A stretch of 32,056 nt of DNA from JAJZMA01 sp021850405. Lineage in GTDB: Bacteria > Chloroflexota > Dormibacteria > Aeolococcales > Aeolococcaceae. Positions 10,001 through 16,738 of the stretch are shown one piece after another. The notes beneath the pieces were generated by a model. That model made no database searches. It saw nothing but the letters and a program-made list of their open reading frames with translations, and was not told where the DNA came from. The stretch spans positions 1-32,056 of the forward strand of contig DAHXLU010000107.1 in assembly GCA_027365835.1 (NCBI GenBank). Direction: 5' to 3'. A program made the position numbers and the translations under genes. The stretch's first letter is position 1; every line of letters starts with the position of its first letter.

Positions 10001-10859
10001 TGAATATGGCTACAGTGCGGCAAGGCAAAATGCACTGGTGCTCTGGGAGGCGCAGTTTGGTGATTTCGCCAATAATGCCCAGCTGATCATTGACCAGTTC
10101 ATTGCTGCAGGACGGGCCAAGTGGGGACAGCCCAGCCGCCTTGCCCTGCTCCTTCCGCATGGAGCCGAGGGGATGGGCCCGGAGCACAGCAGTGGCCGGC
10201 TGGAGCGCTTTCTGCAGCTGGCGGCCGGCAATGAGATGCGGGTAGCCAACTGTTCTGTTGCTGCCCAGTACTACCATCTGCTGCGGGACCAGGCCGCTGC
10301 TGCTGATCCAAGGCCGCTTGTGGTCATGACTCCCAAAAGTCTGTTGCGCGCTCCGGAAGTAGCTGCTACCGCTAAAGAGCTTTCCGAAGGGGCATTCCGG
10401 CCGGTGCTGGATGGCGAGATCGAGCCGGGACGGCGCAGCGAAGTGAGAAGGGTAATTCTCTGCTCGGGGAAGATATTCCATGAACTGGCAAAGCATCTTG
10501 CAGGGCTGGGGAGAAGCGATATATCCATTGTGAGACTGGAGCAGCTTGCACCTTTTCCGATGGGTGAGCTGCTGGAAGTTCTCCATAGTTACACAGCACT
10601 GGAAGAGGTTATGTGGGTCCAGGAAGAGCCACGCAATATGGGTGGCTGGCAGCATGTCTACACCCATCTCGCAGCGCAGCTGCCGTTTGATGTTCATCTT
10701 CTCTATGCAGGGCGGCCGGAGAGGGCGGCGCCAGCAGAGGGATATGCCGAGTACTTCCGGGCGGAGCAGGAACGGATCCTGGGTGAGGCCTGTAATCGCA
10801 CGGCACGTAGCCCTGGCAGGGCGGGTGACAGCAAGGATGCACGGAGAGCCCGCGGATGA
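6471..10859 (+). CDS. Fused 2-oxoglutarate dehydrogenase E2-E1 protein with two lipoyl domains
   Basis: A 1462-residue fusion for oxidative decarboxylation of 2-oxoglutarate to succinyl-CoA. Order of domains: lipoyl domain 1 (about 3-78, lipoyl Lys45 in TTDKVDIEV), lipoyl domain 2 (about 113-190, Lys155), an E3-binding domain (about 232-272, LSPLARRRVAEEG), an E2 acyltransferase core (about 290-530, catalytic STYDHRVIQG with His505), then a full thiamine-diphosphate E1o (about 545-1445) with MSHRGRLATVAQ, SNPSHLEAVDPVVEG and the TPP motif HGDAAFAAQG at 851. A Gly/Ala/Lys/Glu-rich insert lies near residues 1022-1055. Actinobacterial OdhA/Kgd proteins have the E2-core plus E1 fusion but typically no lipoyl domains. 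ATG 6471 begins directly at the lipoyl fold; an in-frame TTG at 6435 behind GGAGG is possible. The stop overlaps the lpd start (ATGA). Confidence 0.93.
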   Translation: MSDEIQIVLPPLGESVKEGTVARWLKLPGATVAEGETVVEVTTDKVDIEVPSPASGTISAVEVAEGATVPVGAVLGMVRAGVQEPAAEPADGGSPSLRKEGNRAGAGEEPVLAMHDVVLPPMGESVKEGTIAAWAVSPGAEVAEGETLVEVTTDKVDIEVPAPVAGRLVEQVAAAGSTVPVGAVIGRMAPSAGDKLPFAPAGSGPDLRQAGREAPESAPRSAGNAADTFAVDPAALAHLSPLARRRVAEEGIALSAIPGQGSGAVVRAADVSAAQTQPAAASPGPAVPLSADAVPLRGPYGALVDAMEASRSIPVATSFREMAVATLVSQRTALNSALRSAGLATLSYTHLVAWAIVSVAREFPDLAVRFERGPDGVPARVPAGVHLGIAVDVTRKDGNRFLMVPVVHDAAGMGPSQFFAEYNRLVEAARAGSLTSGDLQGASMTLTNPGGLGTTGSVPRLMVGQGVILALGALGLRPEFRHLSPEQASALGISPTMTVTSTYDHRVIQGAQSGEFLQRLEQRLDGAADFYGQLWKAFGLDQQSSADHPSGQALPASIATPATPSQSSPAGLRSAIAGAELLRSFRENGAYAARLDPLGSPPPGHPSLLPRNHGLDDAAMAGVPAQVLDCFLPGSTLASLLPGLRATYCGTAAFEVEQVASPEAREWLHRQIEAQLPRTTLSAEEKRWLLSELSSVEALEQYLRRQFLGEKTFSSEGLDVMIPMLEVMLGQAAAASMAHVVIGMSHRGRLATVAQVCNRPYDDIISLFEHSRSTADVASIELTGDVKYHLGADGVHVSPEGKRIHVSLLSNPSHLEAVDPVVEGWVRALQTVAAEGSGGPDRKAALPVLVHGDAAFAAQGIVSEVFNLAGLAGYGTGGTIHIIANNQIGFTTLPEDGRSTAFASDLAKGYGVPIFHVNADDVEACIKIARLAFDYRQRYGADVLIDLVGYRRFGHNETDEPNYTQPRMYEIIRSHPTARALYEEKLTAEAVVDREFSAQEMAAASTRLAAAHSRVSGMLNTSHGAASAEKGEGAAADGERKGDGKSGKGVAAVAAVLKPAERQELERLNAELASVPEGFHLNPKLVRQLERRKAAVAEDAIDWAGAEALALATLLCAGYPVRLTGQDTERGTFSQRHLTFHDFETGERWTPLAHLSSAAAVLELHNSPLSEVAAMGFEYGYSAARQNALVLWEAQFGDFANNAQLIIDQFIAAGRAKWGQPSRLALLLPHGAEGMGPEHSSGRLERFLQLAAGNEMRVANCSVAAQYYHLLRDQAAAADPRPLVVMTPKSLLRAPEVAATAKELSEGAFRPVLDGEIEPGRRSEVRRVILCSGKIFHELAKHLAGLGRSDISIVRLEQLAPFPMGELLEVLHSYTALEEVMWVQEEPRNMGGWQHVYTHLAAQLPFDVHLLYAGRPERAAPAEGYAEYFRAEQERILGEACNRTARSPGRAGDSKDARRARG

Positions 10860-12223
10860 GCAGGGTGGTGGTGCTGGGAGGGGGCCCTGGTGGCGACGTG
10901 GCTGCGCTCCGGGCGGCCCAGCTGGGGGCTTCCGTTACCCTGATAGAGGAGGACCATGTCGGCGGTACGTGCCTCAACTGGGGCTGCATACCGACCAAGG
11001 CGCTACTGGCTGGTGCTGACCTGCTACGGAGAATTCACCGGGCCAAAGAATTTGGCATAGAGGTGGAAGGGGTAAAGGTCAATTTCCCAAAGATGATGGA
11101 GCGAAAGGAGGAGATAGTCCAGAAGCTTCGGCATGATGTGGAGGAGGCGTGCAGTCGGCGTCATATCGACCTGCGGGCCTCGCATGGCGTTCTTGTGCAG
11201 GGCGGTGTTGAGGTGGACGGTGATCTTGTTGCCTATGACGACCTGATCCTGGCGACCGGCACCCGGCCTACGCCACTGCCGGTTTTTGATATGCAACATC
11301 CAAGGGTGATCACTTCGGACGATGCCTTGCGCCTTGATGTGCTCCCGGAGCGGCTCCTTATTATCGGTGGAGGCGTCATAGGATGTGAATTTGCAAGCCT
11401 GTTCACAGCCCTTGGCGTTGCAGTCACAGTCGTTGAGCTGTTGCCCGAGCTGCTCCCTGGCGTGGATTCCCGGGTTGCATCCTTCTTTCGCGGGCTCATG
11501 GGGCGTGAAGGTGTGGTCTTTCATCTTGGACGCAGCGTCAGCTCGGTGGTTTCGTACCGGAAGGACGGACTTGCGGTAAAACTGGATGACGGAACCACTA
11601 TCGATACGGACTATGCGCTGGTCGCGGTAGGACGCAGCCCCCGCACCTCAGGGATCGGTCTTGAAGATGCAGGGGTTGTGCTGGGGCCACGGGGACATGT
11701 GCAGGTGGATCCATTCCTTCGCACTGGCGCGGCGGGGATATGGGCGGTGGGCGATTGCATTGGGGGGCAGCAGCTGGCACACCTTGCCAGTGCAGAGGGA
11801 ACCAGGGCCGCCGAAAATGCGCTGGGACACGCAGTGCGCGCGATGGATCGCACTGTTGTGCCCGCTACGATCTATACCCACCCGGAGATAGCGACAGTAG
11901 GGATTACCCCTGATCTTGCGCGTTCTTCTGGAATAAAGGCGAAATCCTCACGTGCCCGTTTTTCCATCAATGGAAAGGCGCTTGGGGAGGGAGAAGCAGA
12001 TGGGTACGCCCAGCTGCTGTTTGAGGAGGACTCACACCGCCTTCTGGGCGCCACAATAATAGGCCCCCATGCGGTTGAGACCATCCATGAAATTGCTGTT
12101 GCCATGAGTGATGCGCTTACAGCTGGAGATCTGGGAAGCGTCATTCATGCCCATCCCACGGTCAGTGAACTCATAATGGACGCCGCTCAGCAGGCTGACG
12201 CGGTAGCCCCATATCTGTCCTAG
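10856..12223 (+). CDS. lpd: Dihydrolipoyl dehydrogenase (E3)
   Basis: FAD-dependent E3 that reoxidises dihydrolipoyl groups with NAD+, completing the 2-oxoglutarate (and possibly pyruvate) dehydrogenase reaction. The 455 residues fit the family (450-480). Seen are the FAD Rossmann loop VVLGGGPGGDVAA at the N-terminus, the redox-active disulfide in GGTCLNWGCIPTKA (Cys39/Cys44), the NAD-binding GGGVIGCEFASLF, the second FAD motif IWAVGDC, and the C-terminal catalytic HAHPTVSE. The ATG overlaps the preceding stop codon as ATGA, indicating translational coupling to the fused E2-E1 gene and stoichiometric assembly. This proximity supports a dedicated partner role for the E3-binding domain encoded upstream. 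Confidence 0.95.
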   Translation: MSRVVVLGGGPGGDVAALRAAQLGASVTLIEEDHVGGTCLNWGCIPTKALLAGADLLRRIHRAKEFGIEVEGVKVNFPKMMERKEEIVQKLRHDVEEACSRRHIDLRASHGVLVQGGVEVDGDLVAYDDLILATGTRPTPLPVFDMQHPRVITSDDALRLDVLPERLLIIGGGVIGCEFASLFTALGVAVTVVELLPELLPGVDSRVASFFRGLMGREGVVFHLGRSVSSVVSYRKDGLAVKLDDGTTIDTDYALVAVGRSPRTSGIGLEDAGVVLGPRGHVQVDPFLRTGAAGIWAVGDCIGGQQLAHLASAEGTRAAENALGHAVRAMDRTVVPATIYTHPEIATVGITPDLARSSGIKAKSSRARFSINGKALGEGEADGYAQLLFEEDSHRLLGATIIGPHAVETIHEIAVAMSDALTAGDLGSVIHAHPTVSELIMDAAQQADAVAPYLS

Positions 12224-12238
12224 AGGAAAATTCGCATT

Positions 12239-13225
12239 ATGGGTCCGGTGAACCCAGATGATGCCAGGGACGCTCCCACTGCGCCCCATCCTTTGCCAGA
12301 CGATGGCAGGAGGCGCACACGTGACGTTTTGCCAGCGCGGCGAAGTGATGTTCTGGCAGGTGGAGCTGGGTTTTTTGGCCTTGTTCTGCTCTATATCCAG
12401 GCTGTGCGCCTCATGCGCCGGAGCGCACAGCTCCGGCGTTCGTTCTTCTTCTGGGTGCTTCTGGGCGGAGTCCTGTCCATTCTGTTTGCAGTGGCAGTTG
12501 GGGTAGTGGCAGGCGGGGGGCGGGTCGTATTTGCGGCTGGCCTCTCCACAGTCTGGTGGCTGGCGGTCAGTGCTGTCATGTTTGGCGGCGCACCGCTCCT
12601 GCGGTCGCAAAGTTCCCGCAAACGGATCTGGAGGTATGGAGTGCCAAATGGCCTTACTGCCCTTCGGAGCTATCTGGCGCTGCCAATTCTGCTGTGTGCA
12701 GTTTTTCCGTTACCGGGCCGCACCGGATTTGCGCTCTGGTGTGGGGTCGGGGGGCCAGTTGCATTCCTGGATGCTGCTGACGGGTACGTTGCCCGGCGGT
12801 TTGGTCCACTGACAAGGCTTGGGGCTGCAGTGGACCCAGGTGCCGATGTGCTCTTTTTTTCCATTGCTGCCGTTGGTTGCTACCGGTTTGGAATTATTCC
12901 TGGATGGATGGCTGGCCTCATGCTGGTACGCTATCTTGGTCCCCTGCTTGCCACTCCACTCGTCTTTGCCAATGCCAGACGGCCTGAGCTGACCCATACC
13001 TATTTCGGCCGCTTGAACACCGCATTTACCGGAGCGCTGCTTTTCATCCTGATGTGGCTCCGGCTTCTGAATGGGCCTGTTGACCTGGTGGCGCTCGTTG
13101 CGGGGGTGCCCCTCATGGGTTCTACGACGCTTGCCCATTTTGTGGCCCTTGGAAAGAGAACAGCCAGCTCGCCCCGGGTCACTGAGCGGCAATGGCACCC
13201 AGGCACGCCTGCTGCAAGGCCCTAA
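12239..13225 (+). CDS. CDP-alcohol phosphatidyltransferase family membrane protein
   Basis: An integral membrane enzyme expected to transfer a phosphatidyl group from CDP-diacylglycerol to an alcohol. The complete family signature D-x2-D-G-x2-A-R-x8-G-x3-D-x3-D is present at residues 178-203, starting at DAADGYVAR, with all four metal-binding Asp residues. The 328 residues exceed the usual 180-220. The extra part is an N-terminal extension with two hydrophobic segments (about 43-55 and 70-95) before the core, which begins near VPNGLTALRSYLALP. The substrate alcohol (glycerol phosphate, inositol phosphate or other) cannot be decided. The start has AGAGGAAAA upstream and lies 15 bases after lpd, so it is probably the last gene of that operon; a functional link to 2-oxoglutarate oxidation is not obvious. 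Confidence 0.82.
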   Translation: MGPVNPDDARDAPTAPHPLPDDGRRRTRDVLPARRSDVLAGGAGFFGLVLLYIQAVRLMRRSAQLRRSFFFWVLLGGVLSILFAVAVGVVAGGGRVVFAAGLSTVWWLAVSAVMFGGAPLLRSQSSRKRIWRYGVPNGLTALRSYLALPILLCAVFPLPGRTGFALWCGVGGPVAFLDAADGYVARRFGPLTRLGAAVDPGADVLFFSIAAVGCYRFGIIPGWMAGLMLVRYLGPLLATPLVFANARRPELTHTYFGRLNTAFTGALLFILMWLRLLNGPVDLVALVAGVPLMGSTTLAHFVALGKRTASSPRVTERQWHPGTPAARP

Positions 13226-13232
13226 GGGAGGA

Positions 13233-13250
13233 GTTGCGCAACCGCGCAAC
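13233..13250 (+). terminator. Short hairpin after the phosphatidyltransferase gene
   Basis: Arms GTTGCGC (13233-13239) and GCGCAAC (13244-13250) with a four-base loop lie eight bases after the stop codon. There is no U-tract, so this is at best a weak or Rho-assisted 3' structure. Confidence 0.35.
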
Positions 13251-13304
13251 AGGAAGGTTACAGTGCTCAGATGGCCCCAGTCCCAGGGGCTCACGAATGA
13301 TACA

Positions 13305-13335
13305 TTGCTATTTGTGCGGTCCGCACAAATAGCAA
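13305..13335. promoter_or_regulatory. 31-base near-perfect palindrome upstream of the RDD genes
   Basis: TTGCTATTTGTGCGG (13305-13319) and its exact reverse complement (13321-13335) flank one central T. It is unusually A/T-rich against its surroundings and ends 48 bases before the RDD-protein start codon. No T-tract follows, so an operator for a dimeric regulator is a better reading than a terminator. No known regulator box was recognised. Confidence 0.55.
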
Positions 13336-13383
13336 CTCCCGGTTGGGTGAGACCGCCACTGTGACTGGAACAGGGAGGTGACA

Positions 13384-14034
13384 ATGGCCCCAGATGAGCA
13401 GCCTGGAAGGGCGATCGATCCCTATCCACAGCTACCAGCAGCACAGGCGCCTGCTTTGCAGTATTCCGGGATCCTGCCGCAACCAGGCTTTCAGAGTCCT
13501 GCCTATGGCGGGCATCCGGTGCTGCCGGAGGTAAGGTACGCCAGCTTTGGGAGGCGTGTTCTTGCCTATGTCATTGACGCGGCACTTGCGTGGGTGATAA
13601 TTGGCACTCTCTGGCTTGTTGGCGTCCTGCTTCTGACTTTTACGGCAGGGAGCAACTACATGAATTCAGCCTCTGCAACCGGAGCCGTTTTCCTTCTGCT
13701 CTGGGGGGCGATGGCGATTACATTGCAGCTGTACTTTGGCCTCTTTCCGTTATCTGCAGCCACTCCAGGGATGCGGGTGGTCGGGCTGCGGGTGGTGGAA
13801 AGCAGCTTGGGTGGGAAACCAGGCTTCTGGCATTCCCAGCTTAGAGCGCTCTTTTTCACACTGAATATCCTTGGATTCTGGGGATTACTCTTTTTTCTCG
13901 ACTGCCTTTCGGTCACCTGGGATGGCCGCCATCAGGCCTGGCACGACAAGGCAGGACGGGTAGTTCTCATCCAGGCCGAGTATCCCGTTGCGTTCCAGGG
14001 CTGGCAGCCTGCTGGGCAGGTGCCTGTGGCCTAA
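13384..14034 (+). CDS. RDD-family membrane protein (first of a pair)
   Basis: A 216-residue predicted membrane protein of the RDD family, a group of largely uncharacterised small membrane proteins, some linked to ion or small-molecule transport. The N-terminal 45 residues are Pro/Gln/Ala-rich and probably cytoplasmic. The RDD core follows with RRVLAYVIDAALAWVI, the family's Arg and Asp in the first helix, a second hydrophobic segment, ATPGMRVVGLRVV with the conserved G-x-R-x2-G-L-R-V pattern, and a last helix ending in RHQAWHDKAGRVVLI. ATG 13384 is chosen for its ideal GGAGG five bases upstream; a GTG at 13378 overlaps that site. The 31-base palindrome lies just upstream. A second RDD gene follows after 175 bases. 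Confidence 0.8.
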   Translation: MAPDEQPGRAIDPYPQLPAAQAPALQYSGILPQPGFQSPAYGGHPVLPEVRYASFGRRVLAYVIDAALAWVIIGTLWLVGVLLLTFTAGSNYMNSASATGAVFLLLWGAMAITLQLYFGLFPLSAATPGMRVVGLRVVESSLGGKPGFWHSQLRALFFTLNILGFWGLLFFLDCLSVTWDGRHQAWHDKAGRVVLIQAEYPVAFQGWQPAGQVPVA

Positions 14035-14209
14035 AGCCTTAAGGCCTGGGGCCCGAGGGAGCCCTGCGCTGCCTGCTTTGCGGCCTGGAGTGCCCCTGGC
14101 GCAGGGAGCGGCACACGACATTCCGGGCAGCATCGGGATGCTTGCCGCAGGCAGGGAGATCGCTGTGCTTAACTGGGATACAGAGATCTGACACATCCTG
14201 CCAGGATTC

Positions 14210-14704
14210 GTGGAGGCCACTGGATTGTCGACGCCCATTCTGCCACCTCCCCCGCGGCCAGCAGCCGGAGCCACCCCCCTGGCATCCATATGGCGGCGGG
14301 CGGTGGGATTTCTGGTCGATACCGTGATCCTCGTGCTTCTGGGCGTGGTGCTGGTGTCGTTTGTGCCAACTACCACCCTGACCAGCATGGATTTTGCCCT
14401 GCTCGGTGTTGGGGACCTTGCCTACTGGTCGCTGCTTGTTTCCTATGCCGGTGGCACAGTTGGGCACCATGTGGCTGGAATAGTGCCAGTTGATGCCGTA
14501 ACTGGTGCACCCCTGGATCTGGGCCAGTCCTCCCTTCGGGGGCTGTTCTTTGCTTCCAGTTTTTTTTCAGAAGCGGTTGCACCCGGCATAACTCCAGCGG
14601 TTGAATTCCTTGTCTGGGTGTCTTTTCTCTGGTGTGGGTGGGACGGGGCCAGGCAGGGGCTACATGACAAGGCTGCAGGAGCCCTTGTCATCCGTACCCG
14701 ATAG
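14210..14704 (+). CDS. RDD-family membrane protein (second of a pair)
   Basis: A 164-residue predicted membrane protein. The short Pro-rich N-terminus (ILPPPPRPAAG) is followed by ASIWRRAVGFLVDTVILVLLGVVLVSF, an RDD first helix with the Arg pair and Asp. YWSLLVSYAGGTVGHHVAGIVPVD corresponds to the family's G-x-x-G motif, and the end GARQGLHDKAAGALVI parallels the HDK-A-G close of its neighbour. Similarity to the preceding protein suggests divergent paralogues, perhaps acting as a heteromer. The GTG start at 14210 is the first usable start after an in-frame stop at 14189, with only a weak AGG upstream, so translation may be low. Function unknown. Confidence 0.7.
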   Translation: MEATGLSTPILPPPPRPAAGATPLASIWRRAVGFLVDTVILVLLGVVLVSFVPTTTLTSMDFALLGVGDLAYWSLLVSYAGGTVGHHVAGIVPVDAVTGAPLDLGQSSLRGLFFASSFFSEAVAPGITPAVEFLVWVSFLWCGWDGARQGLHDKAAGALVIRTR

Positions 14705-14897
14705 CCCCTTTTAGCACCAGGCGGCCAGGGTTAAGGCGGTAAAGCAGCCTCCGGAAAGCTTATTCCAGAAGAGCACGCATTGAAGTGGCCATTTCCTGGC
14801 AGCACATCCAGCTGGGGCAGGTGTGCGTGGGAATGCACCTGGGTGTCTTGCTGGAGACAAGCTGTCCACCTTACGGCGCATTCCCGCACACGCATAG

Positions 14898-14948
14898 TAT
14901 TGCAGCATACATAACGTATTGCAATCTGCAATATGTAACTGGTAAAGT
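14898..14948 (+). promoter_or_regulatory. Possible promoter and TATTGCA operator of the phosphoesterase-heme operon
   Basis: The heptamer TATTGCA occurs at 14898-14904 and 14917-14923, and inverted (TGCAATA) at 14927-14933. The last two form a perfect dyad with a three-base spacer. A candidate -35 TTGCAA (14919-14924), 18-base spacer and -10 TAAAGT (14943-14948) would put the dyad over the -35, as expected for a repressor site. The rest of the 280-base gap (14705-14983) shows no gene. Confidence 0.45.
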
Positions 14949-14983
14949 CCCTTTGAAGTGGAAGCAAGTTTTGGGGAGGGGGA

Positions 14984-16735
14984 ATGATGCCGGCGTCGCA
15001 GAAGATACGAAAGCTGGGAGAGCAGCGTTCCGGAGGGGTGAGCGCTTCTGGGCCGGCTATCGAGCACGTGGTCATCATCATTCAGGAGAACCAGACCTAC
15101 GACCGCTATTTCGGGAGGCTCGGGCGTGGCAATGGGGATCCGACACTTGCCCACGACTCAGATCCTCCTCGCGTTGCCTACCCCTGGGTGCCTACCCACG
15201 GTCACTGGTGGTCGGCGCAGTATCCTGCCTGGAACGACTACAGGCGGCAGTTTGAGAGGGGGGATATCCCCCTTTACTACGAGTGGGCCGACAAGTACGC
15301 CCTTTGCGATACCTCCCATTCGGAGATCCTTGGGCCCTCCACTCCAAACCACATGATGCTGATTGCAGCAGACTCCGCCAATCTCATCAACAACCCACCT
15401 CCCCCAGGCAACTGGCCACCCACCAACTGGGTTTTGAGAAAGCTGGGCCGGATCTTCCGTAATGACCCTCCGCAGGCTCCACCCTATGATATTCCAACCC
15501 TCCCTGGTGAGCTGGAGAAGCACGGACTCACCTGGCGCAACTATGGTGATGGGACCTTCCAGTACCTGTCCCGCCTCAAGGATTCACGGGCAAACTGCGA
15601 TTCTTCCAGGTTTGCCAAAGATGCGGCATCGGGCCACCTCCCAACAGTTTCGTGGGTTCATCCTGAATTTGCCCTTACTGAGCATGCTCCTGAGAATGTC
15701 GGCAAGGGAATGGAGTGGGTGGCAGCGCAGGTGCGCGCGATAGAAGAGGGTGGGTTATGGGAAAAAACAGCCGTCTTTATCGTCTGGGACGACTGGGGAG
15801 GAAATTTCGACCATGCGCCGGCTCCGCTGGTAGAGCGCTGGGAGCGTGACCAGACGCAGCAATATCGATTCGGGAAGCGGGTGCCATTCCTGGTGCTAAG
15901 CCCCTATGCGAAACCGGGTTATCTTTCCAGCGAGCGCGGTTCGGCAAAGTCCTTTGTCAGCATCCTTCGTTTCATAGAGAAAATGTATGGCCTCCCACCA
16001 CTCAACGAGCGGGACGGTACTGCTGATGACATGATGGACTGCTTTGATTTTGCGCAGGAACCCCTGGAAAGCCCAAGAACAACACTGAGCCCAGATGAAC
16101 TGGAAAGGGCGCCACGACCGCCGCTTCTGGAACGGGTCCGCTCAGATTCACTGCGGGTGTTTGAGGACAACGTAAAGATGCTTGCCATGGCAACCCTCTG
16201 GATCAGCGACCGGCCGGCGCTAAAGAGAATCCGTCCCCTTACCAATGTCCTTCGCAAAGCGCTAGGCCTTGACAATCCGCGCATTGCACCACACTCGATG
16301 TCAGGGTGGCCTGGGACCAGGCTCGGGGCGCTTGTCTATGGGGCCCTTGCTGCACCGTGGACCCCCCTTGCCTATACCGTGAGCAAGGGTGCAAGTTTTC
16401 TGCTCTCGCGCGGGCTCATTCTCACGGGAGATCCAGCAGGTGTAAGGCGCCGTAGGCTGCACAAGCAGGCTATACGGCGCATGGAAAAGCAGGGGATCAT
16501 GCTGCCAAGCCCAGATGTCCCACTCGAAACCCTTGCAAGGTGTGTAGAGAGGGGCGGGGTAGCAGCGGTGTCGCCTTCCCGGACCGGGCGGGCGCTGTCC
16601 CCTGCTGCCGCCGCCCTGGTGCAGGTATCTGGGCGTCCCCAGTCGTGGAAGCCCCGGGTAAGCCCGGTCCGTCCAGTCATCTCCAGAGCCGTCCGGGAGC
16701 GCAGGGATCGCGGAGACATGGAGGGCCTGGGGTAG
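14984..16735 (+). CDS. Phosphoesterase family protein (phospholipase C / AcpA-type acid phosphatase-like)
   Basis: A 583-residue metal-dependent phosphoesterase of the alkaline-phosphatase fold, related to bacterial phospholipase C and AcpA acid phosphatase. The N-terminal metal motif HVVIIIQENQTYDRYFG carries Glu35-Asn36, and the second motif VWDDWGGNFDH carries Asp269-Asp270, matching the metal ligands of AcpA. GPSTPNHMML fits the nucleophile region. Unlike most relatives it shows no signal peptide: the first hydrophobic stretch is the first strand of the fold itself. After about residue 410 comes a 170-residue extension containing a hydrophobic stretch (LGALVYGALAAPWTPLAYTV) and a basic tail, which may associate with the membrane. 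The ATG follows GGGAGGGGGA. The HemY-type gene starts three bases after the stop, so the two are co-transcribed. Substrate unknown. Confidence 0.82.
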   Translation: MMPASQKIRKLGEQRSGGVSASGPAIEHVVIIIQENQTYDRYFGRLGRGNGDPTLAHDSDPPRVAYPWVPTHGHWWSAQYPAWNDYRRQFERGDIPLYYEWADKYALCDTSHSEILGPSTPNHMMLIAADSANLINNPPPPGNWPPTNWVLRKLGRIFRNDPPQAPPYDIPTLPGELEKHGLTWRNYGDGTFQYLSRLKDSRANCDSSRFAKDAASGHLPTVSWVHPEFALTEHAPENVGKGMEWVAAQVRAIEEGGLWEKTAVFIVWDDWGGNFDHAPAPLVERWERDQTQQYRFGKRVPFLVLSPYAKPGYLSSERGSAKSFVSILRFIEKMYGLPPLNERDGTADDMMDCFDFAQEPLESPRTTLSPDELERAPRPPLLERVRSDSLRVFEDNVKMLAMATLWISDRPALKRIRPLTNVLRKALGLDNPRIAPHSMSGWPGTRLGALVYGALAAPWTPLAYTVSKGASFLLSRGLILTGDPAGVRRRRLHKQAIRRMEKQGIMLPSPDVPLETLARCVERGGVAAVSPSRTGRALSPAAAALVQVSGRPQSWKPRVSPVRPVISRAVRERRDRGDMEGLG

Positions 16736-16738
16736 GCT

